Counted from the first letter of the stretch, positions 44,934 through 55,765 are shown. The stretch is DNA of 64,000 bases from Flaccisagitta enflata (GCA_965153355.1 OZ231126.1:13888001-13952000), one strand, 5' to 3'. Numbers and translations: made by a program. The notes: generated by a model not told the origin, from the letters alone.

Positions 44934-47317
44934 TTAAGCATCGTTTGCGAAGGTACCTAGGACTTCAAGCATCTGTTGTTTTTCAGAGTTTTGGGCAAAG
45001 ACAAACTCCTCTCCAATGATTGAAACAGTCCAAGGACTTCCTAGGGCCGCCAATTGGGAAAGTCTAGTGAAATTTGCGTTTGCCTCACGACCGTCAATCT
45101 CCGCCAAATCCTCGAATCTGCCACGTTTCGGGTTGCGCCCCTGCATCCATGAAACCTGGCGCATATATATGAACCAGGTAAGAATTTTGGGCTACTTTTT
45201 TAAATTTTTATGGAAAGTTAACACCCTGGGTAACGAGAATGAAACCTACCAGTCCTGGAGGTTTATTCTCCTTTTCCTCTTCGTTGTCAAAAACCAGTCG
45301 GCGAACATGAACTTCTGAGGCGTCCCTTCTGTTTTTATGTCCACTTGCCCCCTGATGTTTTTGAGGAGGCTTTTTCCATGTTAAACAAGGCCGGATACCC
45401 AGCCAATAGTAGTTGCGGACGGGTGGGCAGGGGTGGAAATGCGCTTTCAACCTTTCCAACCCGATCCCCATGTCAGACGGACGGACCGACCGACCGATGG
45501 ATGGACAAAGCCTATCATAGAGTTGCGTTTTCGCAACTAAAAACGGAAACCCTTTTATGTTTTGTTACTATTGAAACTATTAACTGTAATTGTTATACCA
45601 CAAAACAACATACAACAACATCAACATACAACAACAACAACAACAACAACAACAACAGCAGCCAACATAACAACAACATACTAACTATGTTTGGGGAAAC
45701 ATTCTCCTTCTCCCTTTCATGGATGGACAACTCCAATTCAACAACGCGGTGGTTTTTGGCCCCATTCTTGCGACCTCTAGAGCCTCCTTTTACGGCTTGT
45801 TCATTTCTTGGAAGGCACCCAACTTCCACCCCCATGTCGCGGTTAGATCCAAAGATGTTTACCCCCAATTCGGAAGTGCGGGGGGACTCTGTAGCAGGCG
45901 TGTATAAAGCTCCACAAGTTTTTTCACCTTTGTGCTTAAAGTCACTTAAAAAAAAAAAAAAAAAACTGTTTCTCATCTTACACTCCCCCCCCCTCCCAAA
46001 ACAAAAGAATTTATTCTGGATGACTTAAGTAAAATTAGAAAAGTTTTTTAATGTGGGACTTTAAACAGGCCTGCTCGCAAGTCAATACCGTGTGGATCCA
46101 TGAAACCATGGTGATCGACACAAGACGCGCGAACACCTCTCGAACATCCTGCGACACCCGTTTGTAGTTTCGAAAACACGCAGGCACCTTCCACCCGTGA
46201 AGTGGCAGGACCAATTTCCCTCAAGACGTCCTCGCCACCAACGGAAGTGGCCTCTGTAGTAGGCATGTATAAAGCTCCACAAGTTATTTCCCTTTGTACT
46301 AAAAGTCACTTAAAAAAAAAAAAAGTTTCTTATCTGTCACCCCCCCCCTCCAAAAAGAAACATGTTTATTTTTAAAAAGGAAAACATTAAAAAGTTTGTT
46401 AATGTGGAACTTTAAACAAGCCCGCTTGCGAGTCAATACCGTGAACAGAATCAACCGGAGCGGCACGAACACCCGCGGAGCTTTCATCAGTATCGGTCCA
46501 TAGATGATTTTGGGCGCGTTCCTCAATGCCTCGGGTTGGACCATCGCGCGCCGTTTGGTCCAGAAATGATGTGGGGTCAAAGGTTTCAGTCGTGTCGTAA
46601 AAACATCCGCTCGAATTGAGAAGACCGGTCAACTCGCCTTCGTCGCCGAATAAAGTGGAGAAGTCGGAAGGGAGGCTCTGTGGTGGTGGAAATAGAAAAT
46701 TTTGTGGGGGGGAAACATTGGGGACCCCGAATGTCAGGAAAGGAAATTTTCACTTTTTCCACTTCCTGATTTTTTCGGGGTTGGTTGCATTTTTTTAAAT
46801 GGAATAGTAATGGAACAATAAAGGTTAACTCGCAATTGGCAACATCAACCATCCTGCAACTTACATCATCCTGATTGGGCTGGCCAGGTGAGACGTCCAG
46901 ATGGAATGACGACGACGTCGACAAGTCGCCTGGATCTTGGAATGATAAAAAATCTTTGAAGGCATTGTCGGAGCCTGTGGCCAACAATGCCTCGAATTCC
47001 AACAGAGCATTTGTTAATGTCGCGGGATTTACGTTCCTCGCCAAGTCCCAAATCGTGGAATCACCTTGACTCGGCGCGTCCCAATCCACCAAACTTTCAT
47101 CTGAATCCAGGTGGATTTCGCCTCGCAGGAAATCGGAACCGGAAGGCGACAATGGTGGTGAAGTTATAACGGAGAGCGAAGTAAGGGTGGACACGGAATC
47201 CTCCTCATCGATCACCAACCCCAAATCCTCATCACTGGCGGCTGCACGGTCCTCAACCTCGTCGAGGATATGGCCCATGAAGCGACAGACCTCCTCTGAG
47301 ATAGCTTCTTTGGACAT
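44934..47317 (-). CDS. 6-exon gene for a 433-aa acidic protein with two KEN motifs
   Basis: Not recognised. Exons 47317-46865, 46677-46473, 46253-46137, 45888-45686, 45351-45250 and 45155-44934; all junctions are GT-AG with matching phase, and the sum is 434 codons. The first 220 residues are strongly acidic (repeated DED, DEED and LDSDES), resembling an activation or disordered domain. Exon 4 carries EREKENVSPN and exon 5 carries RRLVFDNEEEKENKPP: two KEN sequences of the APC/C degron type plus an RxL-like cyclin-docking motif, which would suit a cell-cycle protein. This is motif evidence only. Introns 2 and 3 are paralogous (separate entry), and intron 4 holds a copy of the hairpin-tailed module. 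Confidence 0.75.
45388..45545 (+). repeat. Hairpin-tailed interspersed module (in an intron)
   Basis: AACAAGGCCGGATACCCAGCC, GTTGCGGACGGGTGGGCAGG, GGAAATGCGC, CAGACGGACGGACCGACCG, GGACAAAGCCTATCATAGAG and a terminal AGTTGCG-TTTT-CGCAACT hairpin followed by AAAAA. Best-preserved copy in the window together with 27361-27512 and 59020-59180. Confidence 0.8.
45889..46472 (-). repeat. Two paralogous introns of the 433-aa gene
   Basis: Intron 2 (46472-46254) and intron 3 (46136-45889) share most of their sequence end to end: donor GTGTTCG(T/C)GC, then GGTATTGACT, AAAGT(T/C)CCACATTAA, a poly-G/poly-A stretch, AAGTGACTTT, AACTTGTGGAGCTTTATACA and acceptor C(A/G)TGCCTRCTACAG-AG. The exon between them (46253-46137) and the following exon do not resemble each other, so the copying unit seems to be the intron itself or an intron-carried element. 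Confidence 0.75.
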
Positions 47318-48464
47318 TTTCTAATTTATTGTTTAAGGAAAGGCCTTTAAAATCCAAGTTTATTGTCTATGGCAACCTAGAGAAACATACAACACATTTC
47401 GCCAATCAAATGAACTGCCAAATACGATGAACGGAATGAACGATTTTTTTCAAACATCACTTTCACCTCTAAGGCACCAAGGCCATCAAACCAGAATCAT
47501 TTTCTGGGTTTTTATGATCACGGCCAAAATCATAAGAATAGTAAACGTTTCGGCGAAGATGATGTTCGTAAATTGGTTGATTAACTTCGTAAAATTTACT
47601 CGCAAACTCCGAAACAATGACTAAGTTATATTTAGCCGATTGAAGTCTATCATATACCAAACACCCCGTATCGGGATCGACCTTTACTCGCCAAACTCTT
47701 GTGTAAAAACCCACTATATTGGAGTCAGCCTTATTCACCAGGAGATTTAATATTTGACAGTATTCATTTTCCTTTTTGAAGTAAAAGGTGTTGCGGAAAA
47801 ATGGCGTGTTCATGATTACGAGTGATTTAAGTTCGGAGAACTCACCAAGTCCAAACGCCTTCCAACTGTCGACAACATGCTGTTTGGTTTTTCTCCTTCC
47901 TCTGGTGCCGAGCCTCTTTATTTGTCGCATAGGATCAACCAATCGATATCGTTTGGTGATGAAGGCAGTCTTTCGTTCATGCATTTTGGCAATGTATTTC
48001 ACCACAGCTATCCTATTTTTCGAGTCATGAGTGATCCCCTTTAAAAGCTTATGATTGTTTTCACCTCGCAATGCCGACGTTCCAGTGTGAGCAGGGCCAA
48101 AATTACGAATCCCATCACCAGAGTGAGTAAGGTAGTGAGCTTTGGGTCGAATTGGTGGATGGTAAAATTGTGGCGGTTTCAAACGTGGTTTCTTTGACGG
48201 AGGTGGTTGTTCTCCATTTTCAGAGCGTCCCTCTTCCTCGTCACCTGACTCGTCACCTGTTCCTTCATCCGCCCTTTCAATACAGTCGTCAACTTCCCCA
48301 TGCACAGAGGGGTCAGTTCGTTCGGCTTCATTGTCCTCTTCCCATTCCAAATCACTTGCTTCATTTCCCAGGCCATTGTTACCCTCTTGAGATTCCATCT
48401 CATCTTCTTCAAACAAATCCTGAGACTGTTCCTCTCCTCTTTGGTTATCGCCTTCCGAGTCTTC

Positions 48465-48600
48465 TCACCCCTCCACTGCCTCTTCATCATCATCATCATC
48501 ATTATCGTCATCGTCCTCATCATCGTCATCGTCCTCATCATCGTCATCGTCATCATCATCATCATCATCATCATCATTGACCACATCATCTTCCTCAGAC
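48465..48600 (-). repeat. In-frame (ATC)n / poly-Asp tract
   Basis: TCATCATCATCGTCATCG runs encoding Asp (minus strand), just ahead of the in-frame TGA. Expansion of this repeat within the exon is probably recent. Confidence 0.85.
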
Positions 48601-50141
48601 TGAGTAACCTCATCTTCTTCTGCACATTCATCCTCTGCCTCATTTTCACTTGGGTCTTGTTCTTCTTGTTCTTCTTGTTCTTCTTGTTCATCTCCGCTCG
48701 TTAAAGTGGTTTGGCTTCTTCTTTGCTTCCCCCTTTTCTTTGCATTTTCAATTGCTCTTTTTTTCTTCTGTTTCTCATATTTTCTTTTGTCCGACGCATA
48801 TCTTTTGTTTTTCGTCAGTTTAAATCTTAGTGAAAACATTAGTTTGATTTTTTCCTCCAACACTTCAATTTCCCATTCGGCTATGTGGAGTCTGGAGAAA
48901 AGCTCGTCGATAGACGCTAAAACCGCAAGCAGCTTGTATTCTGTGGTTTTACAAATGCTGCGGTAATCCTTTAAACCCCGAAAAGCGACGCGGGTGAGTT
49001 GTATGGTTGTTGAAAATTCTAAGAGGTATTCATCTACAATTCGGGATTTTTATTTTAACAGCCTGATTGAAAACCTTGTGGAAATTTTATTAGGGTTCGG
49101 GGTGGTGTTAGGGTTATAGGTGTTGTTACGGGTAGGATTAAGGTTACAAATCTTATGGGTCATGGAAACGGTCAATTAAATCTTTCCTTTTTCATTTCTG
49201 TTTTTTACTACAACATTATTGTGAAATCCCGAAAAATAGATGATCACCTTTGAAACTACCCTGAAAACAGGGGTACGTTTTTTCGGAGTAATGCTTCTTG
49301 TTGAAAGGTGGTATTGGATTTCTTTTATGTCTTCCTTTCTGTAATGGAATTTTTTTGTACTGAAACGCCAGATCATCGATTTCGATGATTTTTTTCTTCA
49401 TTAATCTTTTGATGGCAAGTCCAAAATAATCCTTCCCACTTCCGCCGTGGAAATTATGCCACACATCTCCTGCAAAGCCCCCAGATTCATGACAAATAAT
49501 GGTTGTCACCTCTGAATTGGTCAACAGTTCTAAAACGAAAGAAAGGAACATCGCTTGCTGTGACTAGATTTTTTTCATTATTGTTTGGGGGACCAAGAAA
49601 TTTAAACAATGAAATAGTTTTCTTTCGTCATCATTGTGAGGGCTTTGCAGGAGATGTGAAGCAATGGGACGAAAAAGGTGTCCTTGCCTGGCAGATCTTC
49701 CCAGACGTGAAATCCAGGCAGGTGGCGCAAGGGAGTCTCAGTCCTTATGCCACAGTTTTGGCCGGGCATGTAATCGCTACGCAAATCCTTTGAAAGTTCG
49801 AAGAATTGGTCGGGGTCCTCGCATTGGCTATATGCAGCCTGCGAAACATTGCATTGTCGACAGGGAAACTGGACGTAATTGTTGAAGGACCCTGATAATC
49901 CGGCGAGGGGGTTCATACATAAATTGTCCCCCATCGCCGTTCCCAATATTATTTGAATTATGTCGTCTCCAATTTTAAATTCCGTTGTTAGAAGGGACTG
50001 CAGGTTCTCCATCACTTTTTTTAACAGTCTGGGGTATGTATGCTTCTTGCATAAGTTTGACTTGCAAAGTCCGACCAAGAAGGTACATTGTTCCGTTGTT
50101 GAATGGGCGGAGAGGTGGACGAAAAGGTACATGCCGAAGCA

Positions 50142-50527
50142 CTTCAGCACAGATCAGTAAAACTGATAACCCTAAAATATTAGAATTTGCTTATTTGCTT
50201 TTTTTTAGTGTAAAGGTACCCCTTGGGGTTATTCAAGAATCCTGAATATTTTTAATCTGGGACCCATATTTTTCTAACAGTTGATACAAGAAGATTAACA
50301 ACAAGATTGTCCTTTTATGATAACAAATGGCTGAGCTATGACTATTTAAAGCTTTGGGGGTATCCCTGGGGGTCCAAATTTCAAACCCCCGTAAAACCCA
50401 AAATATGGGTCCGAGAGTAAAAATATTTGGGATTCTTGAATAACTCCTAAAGGGGTACCTTTACACAAAAAAATAGCAAATTCTATTTTTTGAGGGTTTT
50501 CCGTTTTACTGATCCGTGCTGAAACCA
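50142..50527. mobile_element. Palindromic MITE inserted in coding sequence, AAG duplication
   Basis: The arms 50142-50273 and 50394-50527 are reverse complements with about 10 percent mismatch (ends GTGCTGAAG / TTTCAGCAC; core AGGGGTACCTTTACAC). On the gene strand AAG precedes the element and AAG ends it, so removing the element plus one AAG restores a Lys-His-Lys-Cys reading frame. No GT-AG pair removes it in frame, so it is more likely a disruptive insertion than a spliced intron. Confidence 0.75.
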
Positions 50528-52014
50528 CCCTTATGTTTGGATCCATTTTTCGTATAGCCGCTATCAATCCCAAAATCGTCGACAAAAAAGGAGACGACAA
50601 GTGGCGAAACGTGTTGTGGTAGTTGCGCAATTTTCTCTTTGATTCTTCGTCCATCATAGATGGTGTGGTACCGTTGATTTTTGGAGTCACCCCTTGCTAA
50701 ACATTCCTCATTAAAACGATTATTTATTTCACGGCAGTTTTTCGCATGCTGCCATATCGGGGCAATTCCCTCGCTTTCGAGAAAACGTCGCATTTGTTTT
50801 ACGATGTCAAAAACGATGACCGTATCCTTGGGAGCCAGCTCTTTGTCAATTTGCCACTCCATAGGTTCGATGATCTCCTCGGTTTCTTGAAAAGTTTGTT
50901 CCCTCCGATAATTTGATCCAAATTGTTGGTTGAAGAAGGGATCCATGAGAATTTTGTTTATTTCATTTTTTAATTCATGGGTCAAGTCATTGTTATTTCC
51001 CAAATTTGTTTTTTGACAAACATCTTCAATGGTGTTGATAATTTGGTTTCTTAAAATTTTCACAAGTTCCTTTAATTGAGTGGCGACGAGATTAATTGCT
51101 TCTTGTTGTACGCGATAGATGTAGCGGAGGGAGCCGTAAAGCAAATCCAGGGTTTCTCCCATTTCAACATTGTCCCTATTTCCCCCGTCCCCTCAAAGAC
51201 GTGTGATTCCGGAAAGTTTTCATCCTGATTTGGTTGTTCGGGGTCACTATCACCACCCTCACCCTCCCCGTCACTGTTGTCTCCGTCCGGTTGAGAAATT
51301 GCGCCAGTTAGATCACCCGATGGAGAATAATTTATAATCGATATCACACTTGGGACGGCGAGGTATTTATGGGTGTTGAAACATTGTTGGACGCGCCGAC
51401 GTGTAGTCCACCACAAGGAGCAGGCTTTTTTGAAGATGCAAGGTATGACTGTGGCGGAGGGTCCGGCGGAGGGTCCGTCGGTGGTTCCGGCCGGTTTATA
51501 TGGGAAATGGGTGAGGAAGTGATTTTTCAACAACGCCATATTTTGTTCTTCAAAGTCGGAAGATGGAGAGAGGGAGATCCTTGAGTTGCAGATTTGGCAG
51601 TCATGATGACTGGTGCTGTTGCGTAATTGCGGGTGGTCGTAATGGTGATATTTGTTTAAATGATATTTGAAACTGTTGAGGAGACGACCCTCCTTTGTTC
51701 CAAAAAAGTGCTTCTTTTTGGGACAGAGAAGACAGAAAGGGGGTTGATCTTTGAAATCTCCTTTGCAAGCGTGAAATTGAAGATGATTAAAACATTCCTG
51801 GATGACATTGGGCAGCTGTTTCGCGCACAAACGGCAAGTTGTATTTGGGATCGACATATTGACTCTGTACGTTACAAATGAATGAGAAAAGGCTCGACAA
51901 TATTCGTAGCAAAAACCGCTCGACAATATTCGGAGCAAAAACCGCTAAACAATATTCGGAGCAAAAACCGCATATAAAAGCTTGGAGAAGAACACAAATT
52001 GCAAGGGGGTGAAA

Positions 52015-52665
52015 GCTAAAATGTTTTTAGCATATTTTAGCCTATTTTTGCAATTTTTTGAAAGTTTTTGAAAATTTTTGCACAATTTAGCACATTTTAG
52101 CATATTTTAACACCATTTGGAGATAACTGGACCCCTGCTGCCAGCAAAAATATGTTGAAATATGCTAAAATAGGCTTAAATATTCTGAAATTTGCTTCAA
52201 CATGGCAGAATGTGCTAACACCCTTGGAAATCTTATCAACCATAGAAAAGGCTAAAATATGCTTAAATTTTCTTAAATGTGCAAAAAATTTGCTAAAAAA
52301 TAGTAAAAACCACTAGAATCTTGAGAATCTCACTAAAGTGATTATGCCAAAATCTACTACAAGCGATAAGAAGAGGATTAAAGGTGCTGTAATCATTAAG
52401 GGAATTTTAATGAATTTTGGCCTGTTTTTGCACAATTTAGAATATTTTAGCACATTTTTGGATATTGTTACATATTTTATCATTTTTGGCGGCCAAAACA
52501 AGTTATCCTGTTTTTTAGGCTTTGTAAACCACCTTTTCACACATTTTAGCACGGTAGATAAGGCGATCAAATGCTTATTTGTACTAAATATGCTAAAATG
52601 TGCAAAAATTTGCTAGAACCGGCTAAAACTTGCAAAAATATGCTAAAATATGCTAAAAACATTTT
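52015..52665. repeat. Array of TGCTAAAATA-type motifs
   Basis: TGCTAAAATATGC, AGCATATTTTAGC and TTTGCACAATTTAGC variants occur more than 15 times in both orientations over 650 bp, between the 5' end of the transposase-like gene and the 3' end of the next gene. No coding potential. Confidence 0.8.
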
Positions 52666-52740
52666 TGCCTTCACCCCCCCTGCTTTTGAACAATAACGGA
52701 AGCGAAAGTTACTTTCTCAGTCCACAGAAGATGTTTTATT

Positions 52741-53317
52741 TCAACACTTTTTTGGCACAAAAAAGGCGTAAGGGTTCCATGGCACAGAGTCGTCGGAGCC
52801 ATCGGAATCCTCGTCGCTCAGTTCGAAAGGTAACTCCTTGAACTTGGAGACCAAGGATGTGGTTGGAGGTTTCAAGGCGCCGTCGTTGATCGCTTGTTTT
52901 TCCTTGAATTCTTCGTTGACGTTGTTTTCCGTGGGGAGGAACCAGGATCGCATCTCCGCTAACGCACCCATGGGATCCTCCCGTATCCATCCCTTTTTAT
53001 GAATCATGGACAATGAAGTTGACATAGAAATGTCATAGACATGGCACCACTTTTGGAAATGAATTAAGTAAAATTACCAATATGAGAAAACACCCTGTAT
53101 TCCCCTTCCCTACCTGGGGTTTTTGCGGAGGAGCATACGGGGAATCACTCCAAAGCATAAACGCCTGGATCCACGCATCCTTAGTGAGGGATTCTTTGGG
53201 TTTCTTCAACACCGGAGAAATGTAATCGTAGAAACTAAGCCACTGACGAACCTTGTTATGACCCCCAGATTGGACCTGGGGTTGGTCATTTAGAGCGAAG
53301 GAGTTTTTATCATTCAT
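52741..53317 (-). CDS. 2-exon gene for a 170-aa protein, unknown family
   Basis: Not recognised. Exon 1 is 53317-53114, ending CAG before GTAGGG; exon 2 is 53049-52741, after AAAAG; the phase is 0 on both sides and the sum is 171 codons. The intron is only 64 bp. Exon 1 contains QWLSFYDYISPVLKKPKESL and WIQAFMLWSDSPYAPP; exon 2 WCHVYDISMS and an acidic LSDEDSDGSDDS near the C-terminus. The stop codon overlaps a TGAAATAAA polyadenylation signal. The product is a small soluble protein with no signal or membrane segment. It lies 5' of the transposase-like gene on the same strand. Confidence 0.7.
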
Positions 53318-55090
53318 TGTCTATATTGATTGAGGAGAAACCGAATCTTAAACCTGCATGAGTGAACAGGGACATTGGAGGAGAAAGTACACAGGTTTCA
53401 CTGTGACAAGCAAAAGCAAAGTAAACTATATAAAGACCCTCTGGTTTTTCCTTTCGGGTTAACTGCATATATGATACAAACAGCGGGACTAACTTCCAAT
53501 TGTTTGTTTAACAAATATATCCTTGTTGGAGGAAGGATAAACAAAATGAAAAGGGGGCAAGCAGGAGATGTGACAAAGAAACATTTTAGCCCTTTTTAGT
53601 TTTGGTTTTCCATCTTTTCTCCTTACTTGAAATATAAAAAACTTTTGTGTGTTATTCTTACTGTTAACGACTGTTTTTTATGTTTTGAAGAATTTTGGAT
53701 AAGAGAGAGAAATGGAAAAGATGCAAAACTAACCTAGGCTAAAAATAGTTTTTTTCTCACTTTCCCCCCACCCCCACAACCAGCCTGGAAGAACGCAAGT
53801 ATCACAAGTCTAACAGGATCCACAATGACCAACTTTTTTTCTTGGCCAAGAGAGGAATAAAAGTCCGGGAAACCGGTTGTCTTCTTCCACACGCATTTTT
53901 CTGGGTGGCAAAACCCCGTCGCGACCAAAATTGCCTTCAAGGCGGTGTACGAGAGGATTCGTTTCGACTTTGATCATTGCTCCGGGTTGTTGTTTGGGCC
54001 TTTTGGTCTTTTTGCCTGGAAACAAAACCCGGCGAACGCGGCGAACGCGGCGAACGCGACGACGGACCTTGCAAGCATTTACCCCATCTACGCCCAGTGG
54101 GGAACTATTTCGATTCGCCAGAGGATCGCCAGTGGCGCGACCACTATATCCACACAGGCGTGTAAAAGGTTGAGTTATTTTTCCAAATATTTCACACTCC
54201 TTTATTTGATTCTTTAAACCATACAGATGGAAAACCAAAATATAAAAGGTTTTATGGTTAGAATTGTGTGGTTTACCTTTTGTTTATCAACCCATAAATG
54301 TAAAAAAAAAAAAAACAGACATTGTGTTTTTTTTTTTTTTCTTCCCCATCTCGAAACCATTTCTCATTACTCATTGCTCATTACTCAACATTAAACACGC
54401 CTGTATCCAAAATACGATCGATTTCGGCCAATCGCGGATTTCGCCCAATTAGAGTCCTTTAAACTTTGAAGGTTCTTCAACTCGATCCTTTCCAGCAGGA
54501 CGACCGGAGAGTCTCGCTGCGAAGGAACTCCGTCTTCCTCGAGAATCTTGTTTTTGTCAATTCCAAAAACGTCTCGTATTTCGACGCTCGCTTGTGCTTC
54601 TTCAGGGCGATGAGCGAAACAAGCTTGCTTGGCCATTGCTGTGTGAAAAAGAAAATGAGAAATATGGTCAGTTTTGGTATAAAACAATAAAATACGGTCC
54701 ACATTGGCAAATTCATGAGCACCAATGAGGCTAACCTGATTCCATATCATTGAAAGCGTAGCTTCGAGGATGGTTGATTCAGCGGAACGCAGAAAGATAT
54801 TGTCCAAGTTATCCTTTTACTAGTTCTTTGTTTAAAATACCTTGATTCTCCTGAAACAATAGAATTGCTACTGCATTGGTAAACAAGTGGGAGCAATTTG
54901 TCGAAAGAGACTTCATATTGAAGATGAGAAAAGAGGAACGAACGAAATGAAATCAAAAACGTAACCATCTTTGCATGGCGAGTTTATTCCCGATGGCGTT
55001 GATACCCACGAATGTCCAAGAATGGCCGAAATGTTTTTTAACAACACGTTAACCAAATAGAAGAAACAAAGTTTTTCAACCATCGCAACT
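53318..55090. other. Region with unresolved exon-like frames
   Basis: The minus strand holds candidate exons I could not chain reliably. At 54720 a GTTAGC donor and at 54640 a CACACAG acceptor in phase 0 would give a frame with QWPSKLVSLIALKKHKRAS to a stop at 54477. At 53940-53734 there is a frame with GFCHPEKCVWKKTTGFPDFY. A tandem GGCGAACGC (54028-54057) encodes nothing certain. There may be one more gene here, or degraded pieces. Confidence 0.35.
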
Positions 55091-55765
55091 TTAACGGTCC
55101 AACGACAAAGACGCGAGATCGGCAGTGGAAGACGTTGTAGGGTCCAACATTGGGGAGCGTTGCTTCATTATTCCATGTCGATTTTCAGAGTCCCCTGTGC
55201 GACGAAACACGACAATGGAGTCGACGTTTTCACCTGGAATAAGAGATACCTTCCAACATAACCGTCACATTTGTTGGCTATCCTATATTCTTCTAAAAAG
55301 GCAATTCTTACGATCCGAAGAATGAATACAGTTTGGGTCACAGACACATGACATGCGCCTACCTATGAACAAACCATCCACAATCTCCAGATTTTGAGAA
55401 GCGAAATCCATGGTGGATCTGCCGCCCAACCTCCCCAGCTCCACATAAACATCATCAAAGGAGCGATAGGCCGGGTTTTCGGTTATGCGAGCAGCGTTTT
55501 GGTCCCTGAGGCGCATATTAACGGGGACCATCGACACGAGATTTGGAGAAGGATGTTCGTCTGGCAAACTGGAACGGTACACTAGAACGCCCTCGGTAGT
55601 TTCTCCCACGTAGACTCCTCGTAAAATCGAGATGTTGCCCCAATACTGGAGTATCGGAATGGCTTTGATTTCACCCAAGTGAAACCACATATTGTGAATG
55701 CGAGGTTGACAGGCACCAAATGTGGAGGGGTGGCCACTCGATAAGGGTGCTGGACGCATACTCAT
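55091..55765 (-). CDS. At least 2-exon gene, about 181 aa or more, unknown family
   Basis: Not recognised. Exons are 55765-55363 (donor ATAG-GTAGGC) and 55233-55091 (acceptor TTCCAG), phase 1 to phase 1, giving 181 aa if it begins at the ATG at 55765. A good acceptor (CATTAAG) lies two bases before this ATG, and an upstream exon around 55909-55850 (PFNIDGFCFVVQ) would join in phase, so the true start is probably further 5'. Features: MWFHLGEIKAIPILQYWGNI, GVYVGETTEGVLVYRSSLP, VYVELGRLGGRSTMDFASQN and VDSIVVFRR, which read as a beta-rich globular protein. No membrane segment. Confidence 0.6.

Larger units (their letters stand above)
47469..51857 (-). pseudogene. C2H2 plus transposase-like protein gene, probably decayed
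   Basis: Resembles multi-exon animal proteins with N-terminal C2H2 fingers and a Transposase_21-like fold. Segments: 51857-50529 (CRLC..HLQFH, CLLC and CQIC finger pairs; then DIVKQMRRFLES and a SFFVDDFG strand), 50141-49688 (AMGDNLCMNPLAGL, CRQCN and LPGFHVWEDLP), 49511-49260 (IICHESGGFAGDVWHNF, the HD/E-type third motif), 49033-47469 (FRGLKDYRSICKTTEYKLL, a long Asp/Glu run, then PIRPKAHYLTH and RNFGP). The putative D-D-E residues (VDD, GDN, CHE) are all present. Damage: a one-base frame break in a G run near 51187, a palindromic insertion at 50142-50527 and an in-frame TGA at 48465-48467. The 49687-49512 intron uses a GC donor; other junctions keep phase. Confidence 0.7.

Noticed and set aside
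46048-46632. Two similar frames both ending in AGLFKVPH, first read as alternative last exons
   Set aside because: Phase analysis shows that these ends lie within the two paralogous introns, downstream of in-phase GTGTTCG donors.
48416-48467. A short intron removing the in-frame TGA of the transposase-like gene
   Set aside because: A good GTGAG donor exists, but the nearby acceptors (43 or 49 bp away) break the frame on both sides.
53945-54217. Plus-strand 90-codon frame with an Ala/Asn repeat
   Set aside because: Overlaps equally plausible minus-strand frames; the GGCGAACGC repeat keeps all frames open. No basis to choose.
35878-55765. A Maverick/Polinton or giant-virus insertion
   Set aside because: No DNA polymerase B, retroviral-type integrase, packaging ATPase, protease or capsid gene could be recognised, and the genes are intron-rich.
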